Source: Burkholderiales bacterium (lineage in GTDB: Bacteria; Pseudomonadota; Gammaproteobacteria; Burkholderiales; Burkholderiaceae). Taken from it: a DNA stretch of 25,300 nucleotides. Position numbers and translations under genes: made by a program. Positions 7,009 through 14,882 of this stretch are shown here, piece by piece; the first letter of the stretch is position 1, and each line of letters begins with the position of its first letter. The notes beneath the pieces were generated by a model. That model was not told the DNA's origin. It was given only the letters and a program-made list of their open reading frames with translations, and did no database searches. The DNA is taken from assembly GCA_947372535.1 (NCBI GenBank), contig CANBUA010000033.1:1-25300 (forward strand), read 5' to 3'.

Positions 7009-9654
7009 ATGCCCAAGCACCACCCTGCCGGCGATGCCCCCAGCCCCGAACAGGAAAAGGCGCGTGCCAAGCATCGCCGCGAGTTGCTGGGCATCCACCG
7101 TCCGCCGGGTCAGGACCAGGTGCAATGGGGATTGGCCCTGTCGGGTGGCGGCATCCGCAGTGCCACCTTCTGCCTGGGTGTGCTCCAGGGCTTGTCAAGA
7201 CGGCCCACGCCCTCGGCGCCCGAGCAGCCGCTCATCCAGCAGTTCGACTATGTCTCGACCGTCAGCGGCGGCGGCTACATCGGCAGCTTCTTCAACAGCC
7301 TGTTCGTCAAAGGCCGGCTCACGGGTGAAGCACACGAGACCGACGAGGCCGCCGCGCGCGGTGCTTACGCTGCGATGCTGGAAGATCCGCCGGGCCGCTT
7401 GCACAGCGACACCACCTATGACCCCCAACGGCCGGGGCGGGCCGCCATGGCCTGGCTGCGCGACAACGGCCGCTACATGGCGCCCACCGGCACGGGCGAC
7501 ATGATTTATGACGCGGCCATCGCCGTGCGCAACTGGGCCGCGACGCAGTACGTGGTGGGCTCGGTGATCGTGATGGTCCTGGCCCTGCTGCTTTTGTTGC
7601 GCCTGACGCTGGCCCAGCATGTGCCGGCCTGGTTGGCGCTGGAGCAATCCTGGCGCGCCAGTGCCTGCCAGGATTGCTTGAACCCTTCGTTGATCTGGTG
7701 GAGCCCCACCTGGTGGTTCAGCGTGGCCGTGATCGGCGTGTTCACCTTGCCGGTGGGCCTGGCCTTCTGGTTCTCGCACCCGGCCAAGGGCGAGACACCA
7801 GCCTCGCGGCCCAGCCTGCGAACCAAGGCGGCGGTGCTGGGCCTGCTCGTGGGCATCGTGGTGCTGGTGGCGGCTGAACGGCTGGGTCACCTGGCGGAAT
7901 CGCATCCTCAGGTGCACGGCGTGCTGCAAGGCGGCGGCCTCCTCGTCTGCCTGGCCGTGGCCTGGTTCGCCTTGAGCACATGGTTGACGCGCAAAACCAG
8001 CATCATGGCCCAGCGCGTGGTGCTGACCCGCTGGCTGAGCCTCTCCATCATCACCCTGCTGGGCTTGGCCACGCTGTCGGCGATCGAGACCCTGGCGCAG
8101 ACCGCCCTGCTGTGGCTGACGGCTGATACGGGCGCCGTGACGGCGGGCATCGGCACCCTCGTGGTTTGGTTGATGCGTGCGGGCGCGCTGAAGTTGGGCG
8201 ACAAAAACACCAGCGGCTGGACCTCGCGCATCCCGGCCGAGCTCATCTCCGGCGTGATCGGCATCGCCTTGTGGATGGGCATGGCGGCCTGCTGGGATGC
8301 CGCCGTGCTGGCGTCGGTCTGGCCGGCCGGGCACTTTGAAGACACCCTTTTGCAGCAGCCCGACAAGCTCAAGGACATGCAGTTGATGGCGCTGGCCACG
8401 GCCGCGCTGGTGGCTTTTCTTGGCATCGTGGTGGGGCGCTTTCCGGGCTTTTTGAACCTGTCGACTTTGCAAAGCCTGTACAGCGCCCGGCTGACGCGCG
8501 CCTACTTGGGCGCCAGCAACCACCAGCGTTTCGTGGCCGGCGCGCCAGCCCGTTTCCGCGACGTGGCCGAGCCCATCGAGGGTGACAGCCTGGACTGCGT
8601 GCAGGCCTATGCCAACCCCTGCGCACCCACGCATTTCATCAACGTCTGCGTGAACCAGACCGTGAGCCCGGGCGAGCAATTGATGCAGCACGACCGCAAG
8701 GGCAAGCCGCTGGTGATCGCGCCCAAGGGCTTTTACTTCGACCGGCAAGCCCAGGCCTGGACGAGCGATCCACGCCAGGGCGAGCTCACTTACCCGCTGG
8801 CTTATGGCGAGTGGGTCGGTGTCTCAGGCGCGGCGTTTTCAACGGGGCTGGGCCGTGGCACCGGCCTGGGCTTTTCGCTGGCGCTGGGCTTTGCCAATGT
8901 GCGCCTGGGCCGCTGGTGGGCTGGCATCGCCGGCCAGCGCGGCGTGCAGCGTGACAGTTGGTGGCGCCGCCTGTTCACGCCGCAGACCTATTTGATCGAC
9001 GAATTGCGCGGGCGCTTCTACGCCGAGCACCGCCAATACCAATACCTCTCCGATGGCGGCCACTTCGAGAACACTGCGGCCTATGAACTGCTCAACCCGG
9101 CCCGCGACCGCGATGTCCGCCTGATCGTGTTGTGCGATTGCGGCTGCGATCCCGACTATGAGTTCGAGGACCTGGCCAACCTGATCCGCCTGGCCCGCAT
9201 CGACCATGGTCTGGAGATCCGCCTCAACGAAGCCGCGTTGCTCGAGCCCCTGCTGCAAAGTCGTTTTGGCCGCCCCGAAGACTTCCGCCGCGGCCTGGAC
9301 GGGCAGTTGCCACGGCGAGGCGATCGTTGCGCCGTGCTACTCGATGTCTTCAGTACCAGCACCACATCAGGCGATGCCCCGGCCGGCCAGCTGCGCTCGC
9401 GCATCATCCTGGTCAAGCCGAACTTGCTGGCCAGCGTGACGTCCGACGTGAGCCAGTACCAGCGCACGCAGCCCTCTTTCCCCCAAGAGACCACCATCGA
9501 TCAGTTCTTCGACGAAGGCCAGTGGGAAAGCTATCGACAACTGGGCCTGACCGTGTCCCAGCACCTCTTCCCACAGGAGCCGGACTCCGACCTGGGCCAA
9601 GCCTTCTGGCGCGTCTGCCTTGATGGCTTGGACGTGCCGGCCCGCACTGCTTGA
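7009..9654 (+). CDS. Patatin-like phospholipase with inserted multi-pass membrane domain
   Basis: 881 residues; ATG with GGAG 8 nt upstream. Patatin-type enzymes hydrolyse lipid acyl esters with a Ser-Asp dyad. Seen here: the oxyanion-hole motif ALSGGGIRSATF (43-54), the nucleophile motif STVSGGGY with Ser86, and the dyad motif SDGGHFEN with Asp682. Between the two halves of the hydrolase, residues about 180-475 contain roughly seven hydrophobic segments, starting with VVGSVIVMVLALLLLL. The enzyme is therefore probably membrane-embedded, with the catalytic halves meeting on one face. The usual GxSxG appears as VSGGG. It is 9 nt upstream of the ATP-grasp/oxygenase fusion, so the two are almost surely co-transcribed and translationally coupled. 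Substrate unknown; a role in the peptide cluster (lipid handling, ester hydrolysis, resistance) is inference. Confidence 0.85.
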   Translation: MPKHHPAGDAPSPEQEKARAKHRRELLGIHRPPGQDQVQWGLALSGGGIRSATFCLGVLQGLSRRPTPSAPEQPLIQQFDYVSTVSGGGYIGSFFNSLFVKGRLTGEAHETDEAAARGAYAAMLEDPPGRLHSDTTYDPQRPGRAAMAWLRDNGRYMAPTGTGDMIYDAAIAVRNWAATQYVVGSVIVMVLALLLLLRLTLAQHVPAWLALEQSWRASACQDCLNPSLIWWSPTWWFSVAVIGVFTLPVGLAFWFSHPAKGETPASRPSLRTKAAVLGLLVGIVVLVAAERLGHLAESHPQVHGVLQGGGLLVCLAVAWFALSTWLTRKTSIMAQRVVLTRWLSLSIITLLGLATLSAIETLAQTALLWLTADTGAVTAGIGTLVVWLMRAGALKLGDKNTSGWTSRIPAELISGVIGIALWMGMAACWDAAVLASVWPAGHFEDTLLQQPDKLKDMQLMALATAALVAFLGIVVGRFPGFLNLSTLQSLYSARLTRAYLGASNHQRFVAGAPARFRDVAEPIEGDSLDCVQAYANPCAPTHFINVCVNQTVSPGEQLMQHDRKGKPLVIAPKGFYFDRQAQAWTSDPRQGELTYPLAYGEWVGVSGAAFSTGLGRGTGLGFSLALGFANVRLGRWWAGIAGQRGVQRDSWWRRLFTPQTYLIDELRGRFYAEHRQYQYLSDGGHFENTAAYELLNPARDRDVRLIVLCDCGCDPDYEFEDLANLIRLARIDHGLEIRLNEAALLEPLLQSRFGRPEDFRRGLDGQLPRRGDRCAVLLDVFSTSTTSGDAPAGQLRSRIILVKPNLLASVTSDVSQYQRTQPSFPQETTIDQFFDEGQWESYRQLGLTVSQHLFPQEPDSDLGQAFWRVCLDGLDVPARTA

Positions 9655-9663
9655 AGCCGCCGC

Positions 9664-11106
9664 ATGAAACTCCACTGCATCAACGACCGCGCCCCCGATG
9701 CCACCATCGAGCTGCTGCAGCAGGCCTGCCAGGTGCGCGACATCGAGATGGTGCATTACCACGCCCCGGACTTCGAGTACCTGCCCGATCAGGTGGCCCG
9801 CAGCGGCGACCTGATCTACCGCCCGGCGGTTTCCAGCGCGGCCATGCACGTCGAGCAGTTCTTGATGCAGGCTGGCGTGGCCAGCTTCTATGCGACCGAG
9901 CAAGGTGTCTTCACGCACCATGGCAACCCCTGGCGGGCCTTCATGCAGGCGGGCCTGAGCGTGCCCCGGCACTTCCACGTGCACACGAGCGACCGGGCCT
10001 TGTTGCGCCAATGGGTGGACCGGCTCGGTGGCTTCCCCGTGGTGGTCAAGTTTCCGGGGGGCTCCAGCGGCACTGGCGTGCTCAGGGCCGATTCATTGCC
10101 GGCCTTGTTCTCGCTGGTGGACTACGCCCTGGCCATCGGCCGCGAGCCTTTGCTGATGACCTATGTGGACCACGCCGAGCACTGGCGTGTGGTGGTGGTC
10201 GGCCAGCGTGCGGTGGCCGCCTACCGCAACCCGCAGGACGCCGATGACTTCCGCAGCTACGGCAGCGAAGACCCGGCCGACTGCACCGAGGACGTGCCGG
10301 CCGATCTGGCCCGCATGGCGATCAGCGCTGTGGCCAGCCTGGGCCTGGAGTTCGGCGGCGTGGACATCCTGCGCCACCCCAGTGGGCGGCTTTACGTGCT
10401 GGAGGCCAACTTCCCCTGCTACCACGCGCATGCTGAAACCGTGGCCGGCATCCCGGTCTCGGGCCACATGCTTGATCACCTGATCGCCAAGGCGCGGCGC
10501 CTGAGCGGCCACTCGCTCACCGAGCATTGCCGAGGCGCCTTGCAGGCCGCTGGGGCAAGCATTATTTGCCACACACCGCTGCTGGGCGTGCTCGATGAGT
10601 TCATCAGCCATGGCGAGCGCGAGCTCCTGCTGGACTTGGTCGAAGACACGAACTGGCTCAAGCGGCACGGCATCATCATGAAGGAAGACCAGACGGGCCG
10701 ATCCTGCGAGTTGCCCATCTCCAGCCACCCCTTGTTGGCTCACTTGGCCACACGCGGCCAGCGCGCCCTGGGCCTGCCCAACCACCTGGGCGAGACCTTG
10801 CGCTACCGCTGTTACCGCAGCGGCCATGCGCACCCGCTGCACAGCGACGACTACCAGGCCAGTGGGCTGCGGCTCATGGCCACGGCCATCACCTACTTGA
10901 ACGAAGTGGGCCAGGGCGGCGAGACCGAGTTCCCCGGCGCCTGGCCCGAGCCCGTGCTGATCGAGCCCAAAGCCGGCCGCTTGGCCTGCTGGCTCAACGA
11001 TGACGACCATGGCAGCTCGGACCCGCACGCCATGCACTTGGCCAGGGTGGTCACGCGTGGTACCAAGCACACGCTGACGCAGTTCCTGTACGGGCCGGAT
11101 CGCTGA
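9664..11106 (+). CDS. Fusion of RimK-like ATP-grasp and prolyl-4-hydroxylase-type 2OG-Fe(II) oxygenase
   Basis: 480 residues; ATG 9 nt after the patatin stop. Residues 1 to about 275 are an ATP-grasp: FPVVVKFPGGSSGTGV (124-139, Lys129), PLLMTYVDHAEHWRVVVVG (162-180), and the metal-binding end GGVDILRHPSGRLYVLEANF (Asp234, Glu247, Asn249). Residues about 300-478 match P4H-like double-stranded beta-helix oxygenases: YRSGHAHPLHSDDY with iron ligands His393 and Asp395, ITYLNEVGQGGETEFPG (409-425), distal His458, and GTKH with Lys468 for 2-oxoglutarate. All iron and 2OG residues are present, so the oxygenase looks active. The combination suggests one enzyme that ligates and hydroxylates the same peptide or amino-acid substrate. 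Whether that is the nearby precursor (which has seven prolines) is not shown. Confidence 0.8.
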   Translation: MKLHCINDRAPDATIELLQQACQVRDIEMVHYHAPDFEYLPDQVARSGDLIYRPAVSSAAMHVEQFLMQAGVASFYATEQGVFTHHGNPWRAFMQAGLSVPRHFHVHTSDRALLRQWVDRLGGFPVVVKFPGGSSGTGVLRADSLPALFSLVDYALAIGREPLLMTYVDHAEHWRVVVVGQRAVAAYRNPQDADDFRSYGSEDPADCTEDVPADLARMAISAVASLGLEFGGVDILRHPSGRLYVLEANFPCYHAHAETVAGIPVSGHMLDHLIAKARRLSGHSLTEHCRGALQAAGASIICHTPLLGVLDEFISHGERELLLDLVEDTNWLKRHGIIMKEDQTGRSCELPISSHPLLAHLATRGQRALGLPNHLGETLRYRCYRSGHAHPLHSDDYQASGLRLMATAITYLNEVGQGGETEFPGAWPEPVLIEPKAGRLACWLNDDDHGSSDPHAMHLARVVTRGTKHTLTQFLYGPDR

Positions 11107-11123
11107 ACAGCCTGGCCGTGAGG

Positions 11124-11702
11124 TCAGCGCTTCTTCTTGCGCTCGGCTTCAGCCGCTTGTTCAGCGCCGACCTTGTTCTTCTGCTCGGCTGCCGCGACAT
11201 CCTGCGTGCCACTGCGTGATTTTTTGATGTCTTGCTCGGCCAGGCGCGCATCGGCCTTGCTTCGTTTGTCACGTTCTTCGCGCGCCGCGACGACGTGCTG
11301 ATCCTTGGCCTTTTGCTCATCGGCCACGCTGCTGGCAAACACCATCGGCGCGGCGGCCACAGCCAGGCCGCCAACCGCCCAGGCACGGCGACCGATCGGC
11401 CGGTGCAATGACACTTGCTCATGCGCAGGCGGCGAGGCGCGGTGCGTCAACAGCCCCAGGTCGGCCAAGTCATCCAGCGCGGCCCACAGCTGATCTGCCT
11501 GCACGGCCAAGCCACCAGATTGCCCAAGGTGCGCACGCAAGGCCTCCACGCTTTGCGCCACGTCGATGGCGGCCCAGACCCGTGCGTGCAGTCCCTGCAA
11601 CTGCCAGGTCTGACCGTGAACCGGGTCTTGCACCTGAAGGCCCAGCTCGGTCGGCAAGGTGTGCAGGCCAGCTCGGGCCACCGGCAAGTGGTCAGCGCTC
11701 AT
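11124..11702 (-). CDS. PqqD-like protein with internal hydrophobic segment and charged C-terminal tail
   Basis: 192 residues; ATG with GAGGA about 8 nt upstream. Residues about 8-87 read like a PqqD/RRE winged-helix domain (LQVQDPVHGQTWQLQGLHARVWAAID, then a helix and LDDLADLGLLT). RRE domains bind leader peptides of ribosomal natural products, though PqqD-like proteins also occur outside such clusters. Residues 105-124 (RRAWAVGGLAVAAAPMVFAS) form a twin-Arg plus hydrophobic segment, and residues 128-192 are highly charged Lys/Glu/Ala-rich sequence likely to form a coiled coil. It converges on the fusion gene with 17 bp between stops, and follows the methyltransferase gene by 69 bp on the same strand. 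The PqqD assignment is by eye and moderate. Confidence 0.55.
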   Translation of the reverse strand: MSADHLPVARAGLHTLPTELGLQVQDPVHGQTWQLQGLHARVWAAIDVAQSVEALRAHLGQSGGLAVQADQLWAALDDLADLGLLTHRASPPAHEQVSLHRPIGRRAWAVGGLAVAAAPMVFASSVADEQKAKDQHVVAAREERDKRSKADARLAEQDIKKSRSGTQDVAAAEQKNKVGAEQAAEAERKKKR

Positions 11703-11771
11703 GATGGGTTCCTCTTGGAGATCGTATTTTCATGGCAGATTGCCACAGATGCGGCGCGGACACCATGGGCC

Positions 11772-13067
11772 TCACCCCAATAGGGGCAGCAAGCCATCGG
11801 CGCGCAGCAGCGATTCGAGGCACTGTTCCTTGATGCCATAGAAGGCCTTGATGTCGCGGATCTGGCCCAGAACCTCGTCACGGTTGGCTTGTGATGCGGC
11901 TGAAGATGACGGCGTGCGCTTGACAGCCAGGATCATCTTGTTCTTGTTGGTATGTTCCAGCGAAATGAACTCGAACACCTGCGTGTCGTACCCCGCTGCA
12001 TCGAGCAACAAGGCGCGCAAGCCATCGGTCAGCATCTCGGCCTCCTGGCCCAGGTGGATGCCGTGCTGAAGGATGGGCCGCAGCGGATGGGGGCTCAGCA
12101 ACTGCGGCCTGATCTGCTTGTGGCAACAGGGCGAGCACATGATGATCTCGGCGCCAGCGCGGATGCCCAGATGGATGGCGTAATCGGTGGCGATGTCGCA
12201 GGCATGCAGGGCGATCATCACCTCCAGCCGGGCAGGGTGGTAATCGCGCACATCGCCTTGTTCGTAAGCCATGCCCTCGAGCTTGAGGCGTTTGATGACG
12301 CCCCCGCAAAGCTTGACCAAATCGTCGCGCAACTCCACGCCCGTCACCTGCGCATCGCGGCCTTGCGTGTGGCGCAGCCAGTCATGGATGGCGAAGGTCA
12401 GGTAGCCCTTGCCCGAGCCGAAATCGACCACATGGATGGGGCCATCGGACTGGCCCATGCCGGAGGCTGTCAGCGCATGCGAGAACACCTCGATGAACTT
12501 GTTGATCTGCTTCCATTTGCGCGACATGGCGGGCACCAGCTGGCCTTGCGCATCGGTCACGCCCAGCTCGGTCAGGAAGGGGCGCGACAGGTCCAGGAAG
12601 CGATGCTTCTCGCGGTTGTGGCCTTGACCCTGCACAGCTTGCGGTGGCCTGGCCGACGATGAGTCATCAACCGGCTTGGCATTGGAGACTTTGCCCACAC
12701 GCACGCTGGCCTTGCCCTTCTTGCTGAAGGCCAGTTGCACCTCCTCGGCCGGCAAGTGCAGGTGGACATTGCGGAACTCGCTGCCGGCCAGCGCGCGCAC
12801 GGTGGCCAGGCCCTCGGGCACGCTCAGGTTCTTGGTGATGTCCTTGGTCTGGTAACGGTAGACGAAGGACCAGTGCGGCTCACCACGCAGCTCCACCGGG
12901 CGCACCAGCACACGCTGCAATTGCGGCTCGCTGCCATGGTGGTTGGCCAGCACGAGGTGGAGCGGCGCGCCCGCCGTCTGGGCCTGAGCCAGCAAGCGCA
13001 TGAAGCGTTCGATTTGGGGGTCATCGACCGGGGTGACTGGCGTGGAGGTGGAGGATGTATCGGTCAT
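11772..13067 (-). CDS. SAM-dependent methyltransferase, METTL25/GSTCD-like
   Basis: 431 residues; ATG at 13067 without a strong ribosome site. The N-terminal half (to about 165) is not clearly catalytic. A class I methyltransferase domain follows, with motif I VVDFGSGKGYLTF (213-225), motif II acidic residue in VTGVELRDDLVKLC, and MIALHACDIATDYAIH. The CSPCCHKQIRPQ stretch is typical of the METTL25/GSTCD group of bacterial and eukaryotic methyltransferases, whose substrate (RNA or protein) is not settled for bacteria. The conserved Cys-Cys-His may bind metal. It is divergent from the MgtC gene. It probably belongs to the general genome rather than to the peptide cluster, although it is co-directional with the PqqD-like gene. 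Confidence 0.8.
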   Translation of the reverse strand: MTDTSSTSTPVTPVDDPQIERFMRLLAQAQTAGAPLHLVLANHHGSEPQLQRVLVRPVELRGEPHWSFVYRYQTKDITKNLSVPEGLATVRALAGSEFRNVHLHLPAEEVQLAFSKKGKASVRVGKVSNAKPVDDSSSARPPQAVQGQGHNREKHRFLDLSRPFLTELGVTDAQGQLVPAMSRKWKQINKFIEVFSHALTASGMGQSDGPIHVVDFGSGKGYLTFAIHDWLRHTQGRDAQVTGVELRDDLVKLCGGVIKRLKLEGMAYEQGDVRDYHPARLEVMIALHACDIATDYAIHLGIRAGAEIIMCSPCCHKQIRPQLLSPHPLRPILQHGIHLGQEAEMLTDGLRALLLDAAGYDTQVFEFISLEHTNKNKMILAVKRTPSSSAASQANRDEVLGQIRDIKAFYGIKEQCLESLLRADGLLPLLG

Positions 13068-13190
13068 GGGGCAGGCGCGGGCAAGCGCGCATTATCGGCG
13101 CCCGCTGCCGCGACAGGGGCGGCCAAGTGTTATCGCCGGGACAAAAGCCCGCACGCAGCAGCCCTGATGGGCTGCGGCTATCCTGCACTG

Positions 13191-13697
13191 ATGTGGTCCA
13201 CCATCGTCCTCACCATCCAGCAAGAGTTCTCCGACCTCACGGACGTCGCGCAGTTGACCCGTGTGACCGTGCGCGTGCTCATGGCGCTGGCGTTGGGGGC
13301 CTTGATCGGCTTCAACCGTGAGCGGCAGGATGCGTCGGCCGGGCTGCGCACCCACATGCTGGTGGCCCTGGGCGCCGCCCTGTTCGTGCTGGTGCCTCAG
13401 CAAATGGGCATGAGCCAGGATGCCATCAGCCGTGTGCTGCAGGGCCTGGTCTCGGGCATTGGCTTTCTGGGCGCAGGCGCTGTGCTCAAGCTGAACGATC
13501 AGGAGAAAGTCCAGGGCCTGACGACGGCGGCCAGCATCTGGACGACCGCCGCCATCGGCATCACCGCCGGGCTGGGCCTGGAGGCCACCGCCATCCTCTG
13601 CACGGTGCTGGCCTGGGTGATTTTGTCGCTGCTGGTGCCCCTGGGCCAGTCGATCGGCAAGCGCCATCGCCAGGACAACTCAGACGCCCAGCCCTGA
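13191..13697 (+). CDS. MgtC/SapB family inner-membrane protein
   Basis: 168 residues from the ATG at 13191. Another in-frame ATG at 13167 lies in the loop of a GCAGCCC-TGAT-GGGCTGC hairpin and is less likely; neither has a clear ribosome site. The signature ALGALIGFNRERQDASAGLRTHMLVALGAALFVLV matches the MgtC/SapB N-terminal domain, with about four to five membrane helices including GIGFLGAGAVLKL and GLTTAASIWTTAAIGITAGLG. The family is linked to low-magnesium and acid survival, with MgtC acting on ATP synthase and on phosphate uptake in Salmonella. This short form lacks the MgtC soluble C-terminal domain, so it is closer to SapB/YhiD. Role here unknown. Confidence 0.88.
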   Translation: MWSTIVLTIQQEFSDLTDVAQLTRVTVRVLMALALGALIGFNRERQDASAGLRTHMLVALGAALFVLVPQQMGMSQDAISRVLQGLVSGIGFLGAGAVLKLNDQEKVQGLTTAASIWTTAAIGITAGLGLEATAILCTVLAWVILSLLVPLGQSIGKRHRQDNSDAQP

Positions 13698-13758
13698 ATA
13701 AACGGGCATTGACGGTCCTTTTGATTGAAGGCCGCTGCCCCCGCTGATCCGGCGTTTT

Positions 13759-13849
13759 GTCAGGCAGCTTCCTACAGGACGTGCAGCAGCACCCCGACCG
13801 GCCTTACAGGCGGGTTCTTATCAAGAATTTTTGGCTTCTTCCGCACAAT
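13759..13849 (+). promoter_or_regulatory. Conserved upstream block of flhDC copy 1
   Basis: A 91-bp block aligns without gaps to 19611-19701 upstream of the second flhDC copy, at 65 of 91 positions by hand count, with the best match over the first 70 bp (55 of 70). Conserved cores include TTACAG, TATCAAGAA and a final GCACAAT. It lies 53 bp upstream of the flhD ATG and probably holds the promoter and activator sites of this class I flagellar operon. Confidence 0.6.
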
Positions 13850-13901
13850 TCATCCATCGACACACCGATGTCATCACTTGAAACCGCCGAAGGAATACGC
13901 C

Positions 13902-14222
13902 ATGAACGCCGACCAAATCTTGATGGAAATTCGTGAAACCAACCTGTCCTACCTGATGCTGGCCCAAAGCCTGATCCGCTCGGACCGCGAACAGGCGCTG
14001 TTCCGCCTGGGCCTGTCTGAATCGGCCGCTGACCTGATCAACACCTTGAGCCCCGCTCAAGTCCTCAAGATCGCCTCCAGCAACACCCTGGTGTGCCGCA
14101 TGCGCATCGACGACGACCTGGTCTGGAACCTGCTGACCAACCATGGCAAGAGCGGCAACGACGATGTCTCCCGCCTGCACGCCAACATCCTGATGGCTGG
14201 CCGCCATCACGAAGCAGTCTGA
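13902..14222 (+). CDS. flhD: Flagellar master regulator FlhD, copy 1
   Basis: 106 residues; ATG with AAGGA 8 nt upstream. The protein opens MNADQILMEIRETNLSYLML and contains AQSLIRSDREQALFRLGLSE and SPAQVLKIASSNTLVCRMRIDDDLVW, the FlhD signature. FlhD with FlhC forms an FlhD4C2 complex that binds class II flagellar promoters and activates transcription with sigma-70. FlhC follows 56 bp downstream in one operon. It differs from copy 2 (19751) at about 17 residues, mostly in the 40-48 region and around 82-92, with one residue less. Confidence 0.95.
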   Translation: MNADQILMEIRETNLSYLMLAQSLIRSDREQALFRLGLSESAADLINTLSPAQVLKIASSNTLVCRMRIDDDLVWNLLTNHGKSGNDDVSRLHANILMAGRHHEAV

Positions 14223-14278
14223 ATCTGACTGCCTGCTGAACCGATCTGATCTTTATTTTTTCCGCCGGAGACACCACC

Positions 14279-14815
14279 ATGCGCACCAAGAGCCTGTTGA
14301 CCGAAGCCAAGCAAATCGAACGCACCGTGACCCTGATCAACCTGGGTTGCCGCCTGCAAGTGCTGGAATCGGAGACCGACATGTCTTACGAGCGCCTGCT
14401 GCGCCTGTACAAGGAAGTCGCCGGCAAGTCGCCATCGAAGGGTCAGTTGCCCTTCTCGACCGACTGGTTCATGACCTGGCAGCCCAACATCCACGCCAGC
14501 CTGTTCCTCAACATTCATGAGTATTTGAACAAGGCCGCCGAGATCGATGAGATCGACACCGTGATCAAGGCCTACCAGTTGTACCTGGAGCAGACCCAGT
14601 CGCAAGGCCTGGAAGCCCTGCTGTCGGTGACGCGTGCCTGGCGCCTGGTCAAGTTCATCGACAACGGCATGCTGACGATGACCAAGTGCTCCAAGTGCGG
14701 CGGCCATTTCGTCACCCACCCGCACGAGGTGGCCCGCCATTTCACCTGTGGCCTGTGCAACCCGCCCGCGCGCGCTGGCAAGGGCAAGGCTTCTGGCGGC
14801 ATCCACATGCATTGA
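14279..14815 (+). CDS. flhC: Flagellar master regulator FlhC, copy 1
   Basis: 178 residues; ATG with CCGGAG 8-9 nt upstream. FlhC supplies most DNA contacts of the FlhD4C2 activator. The four zinc-binding cysteines fall at C137, C140, C157 and C160, the same positions as in E. coli FlhC. Other signature text: SPSKGQLPFSTDWFMTWQPN. By my reading it differs from copy 2 at only 13 of 178 residues, far fewer per length than FlhD, and one 94-nt stretch is identical at DNA level. A terminator follows. Confidence 0.96.
   Translation: MRTKSLLTEAKQIERTVTLINLGCRLQVLESETDMSYERLLRLYKEVAGKSPSKGQLPFSTDWFMTWQPNIHASLFLNIHEYLNKAAEIDEIDTVIKAYQLYLEQTQSQGLEALLSVTRAWRLVKFIDNGMLTMTKCSKCGGHFVTHPHEVARHFTCGLCNPPARAGKGKASGGIHMH
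14421..14514 (+). repeat. 94-bp tract identical to flhC copy 2
   Basis: All 94 bases, synonymous third positions included, match 20289-20382. Sequence on both sides differs at many third positions, so the tract stands out as a likely gene-conversion patch or a strongly constrained segment. Confidence 0.8.
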
Positions 14816-14842
14816 TGTGACCTGCCACTTCGGTGTGTACTC

Positions 14843-14867
14843 AACGGGCCCTGAGAGGCCCGTTTGT
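14843..14867 (+). terminator. Terminator of flhDC copy 1
   Basis: AACGGGCC (14843-14850) and GGCCCGTT (14857-14864) form a perfect 8-bp stem with a 6-nt loop, followed only by a short TTTG-type tail. It also faces the hypothetical gene that ends at 14883 and may serve both directions. Confidence 0.65.
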
Positions 14868-14882
14868 CATCTCTGGCTCACG

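Noticed and set aside
7195..8748. 517-codon open frame on the minus strand
   Set aside because: Antisense shadow of the patatin gene, His/Gln/Gly-rich as expected from GC-rich complement; no motifs.
13157..13174. GCAGCCC-TGAT-GGGCTGC hairpin before the MgtC gene as a terminator or riboswitch
   Set aside because: No T-run, and too short for a riboswitch; it only helps to disfavour the ATG at 13167.
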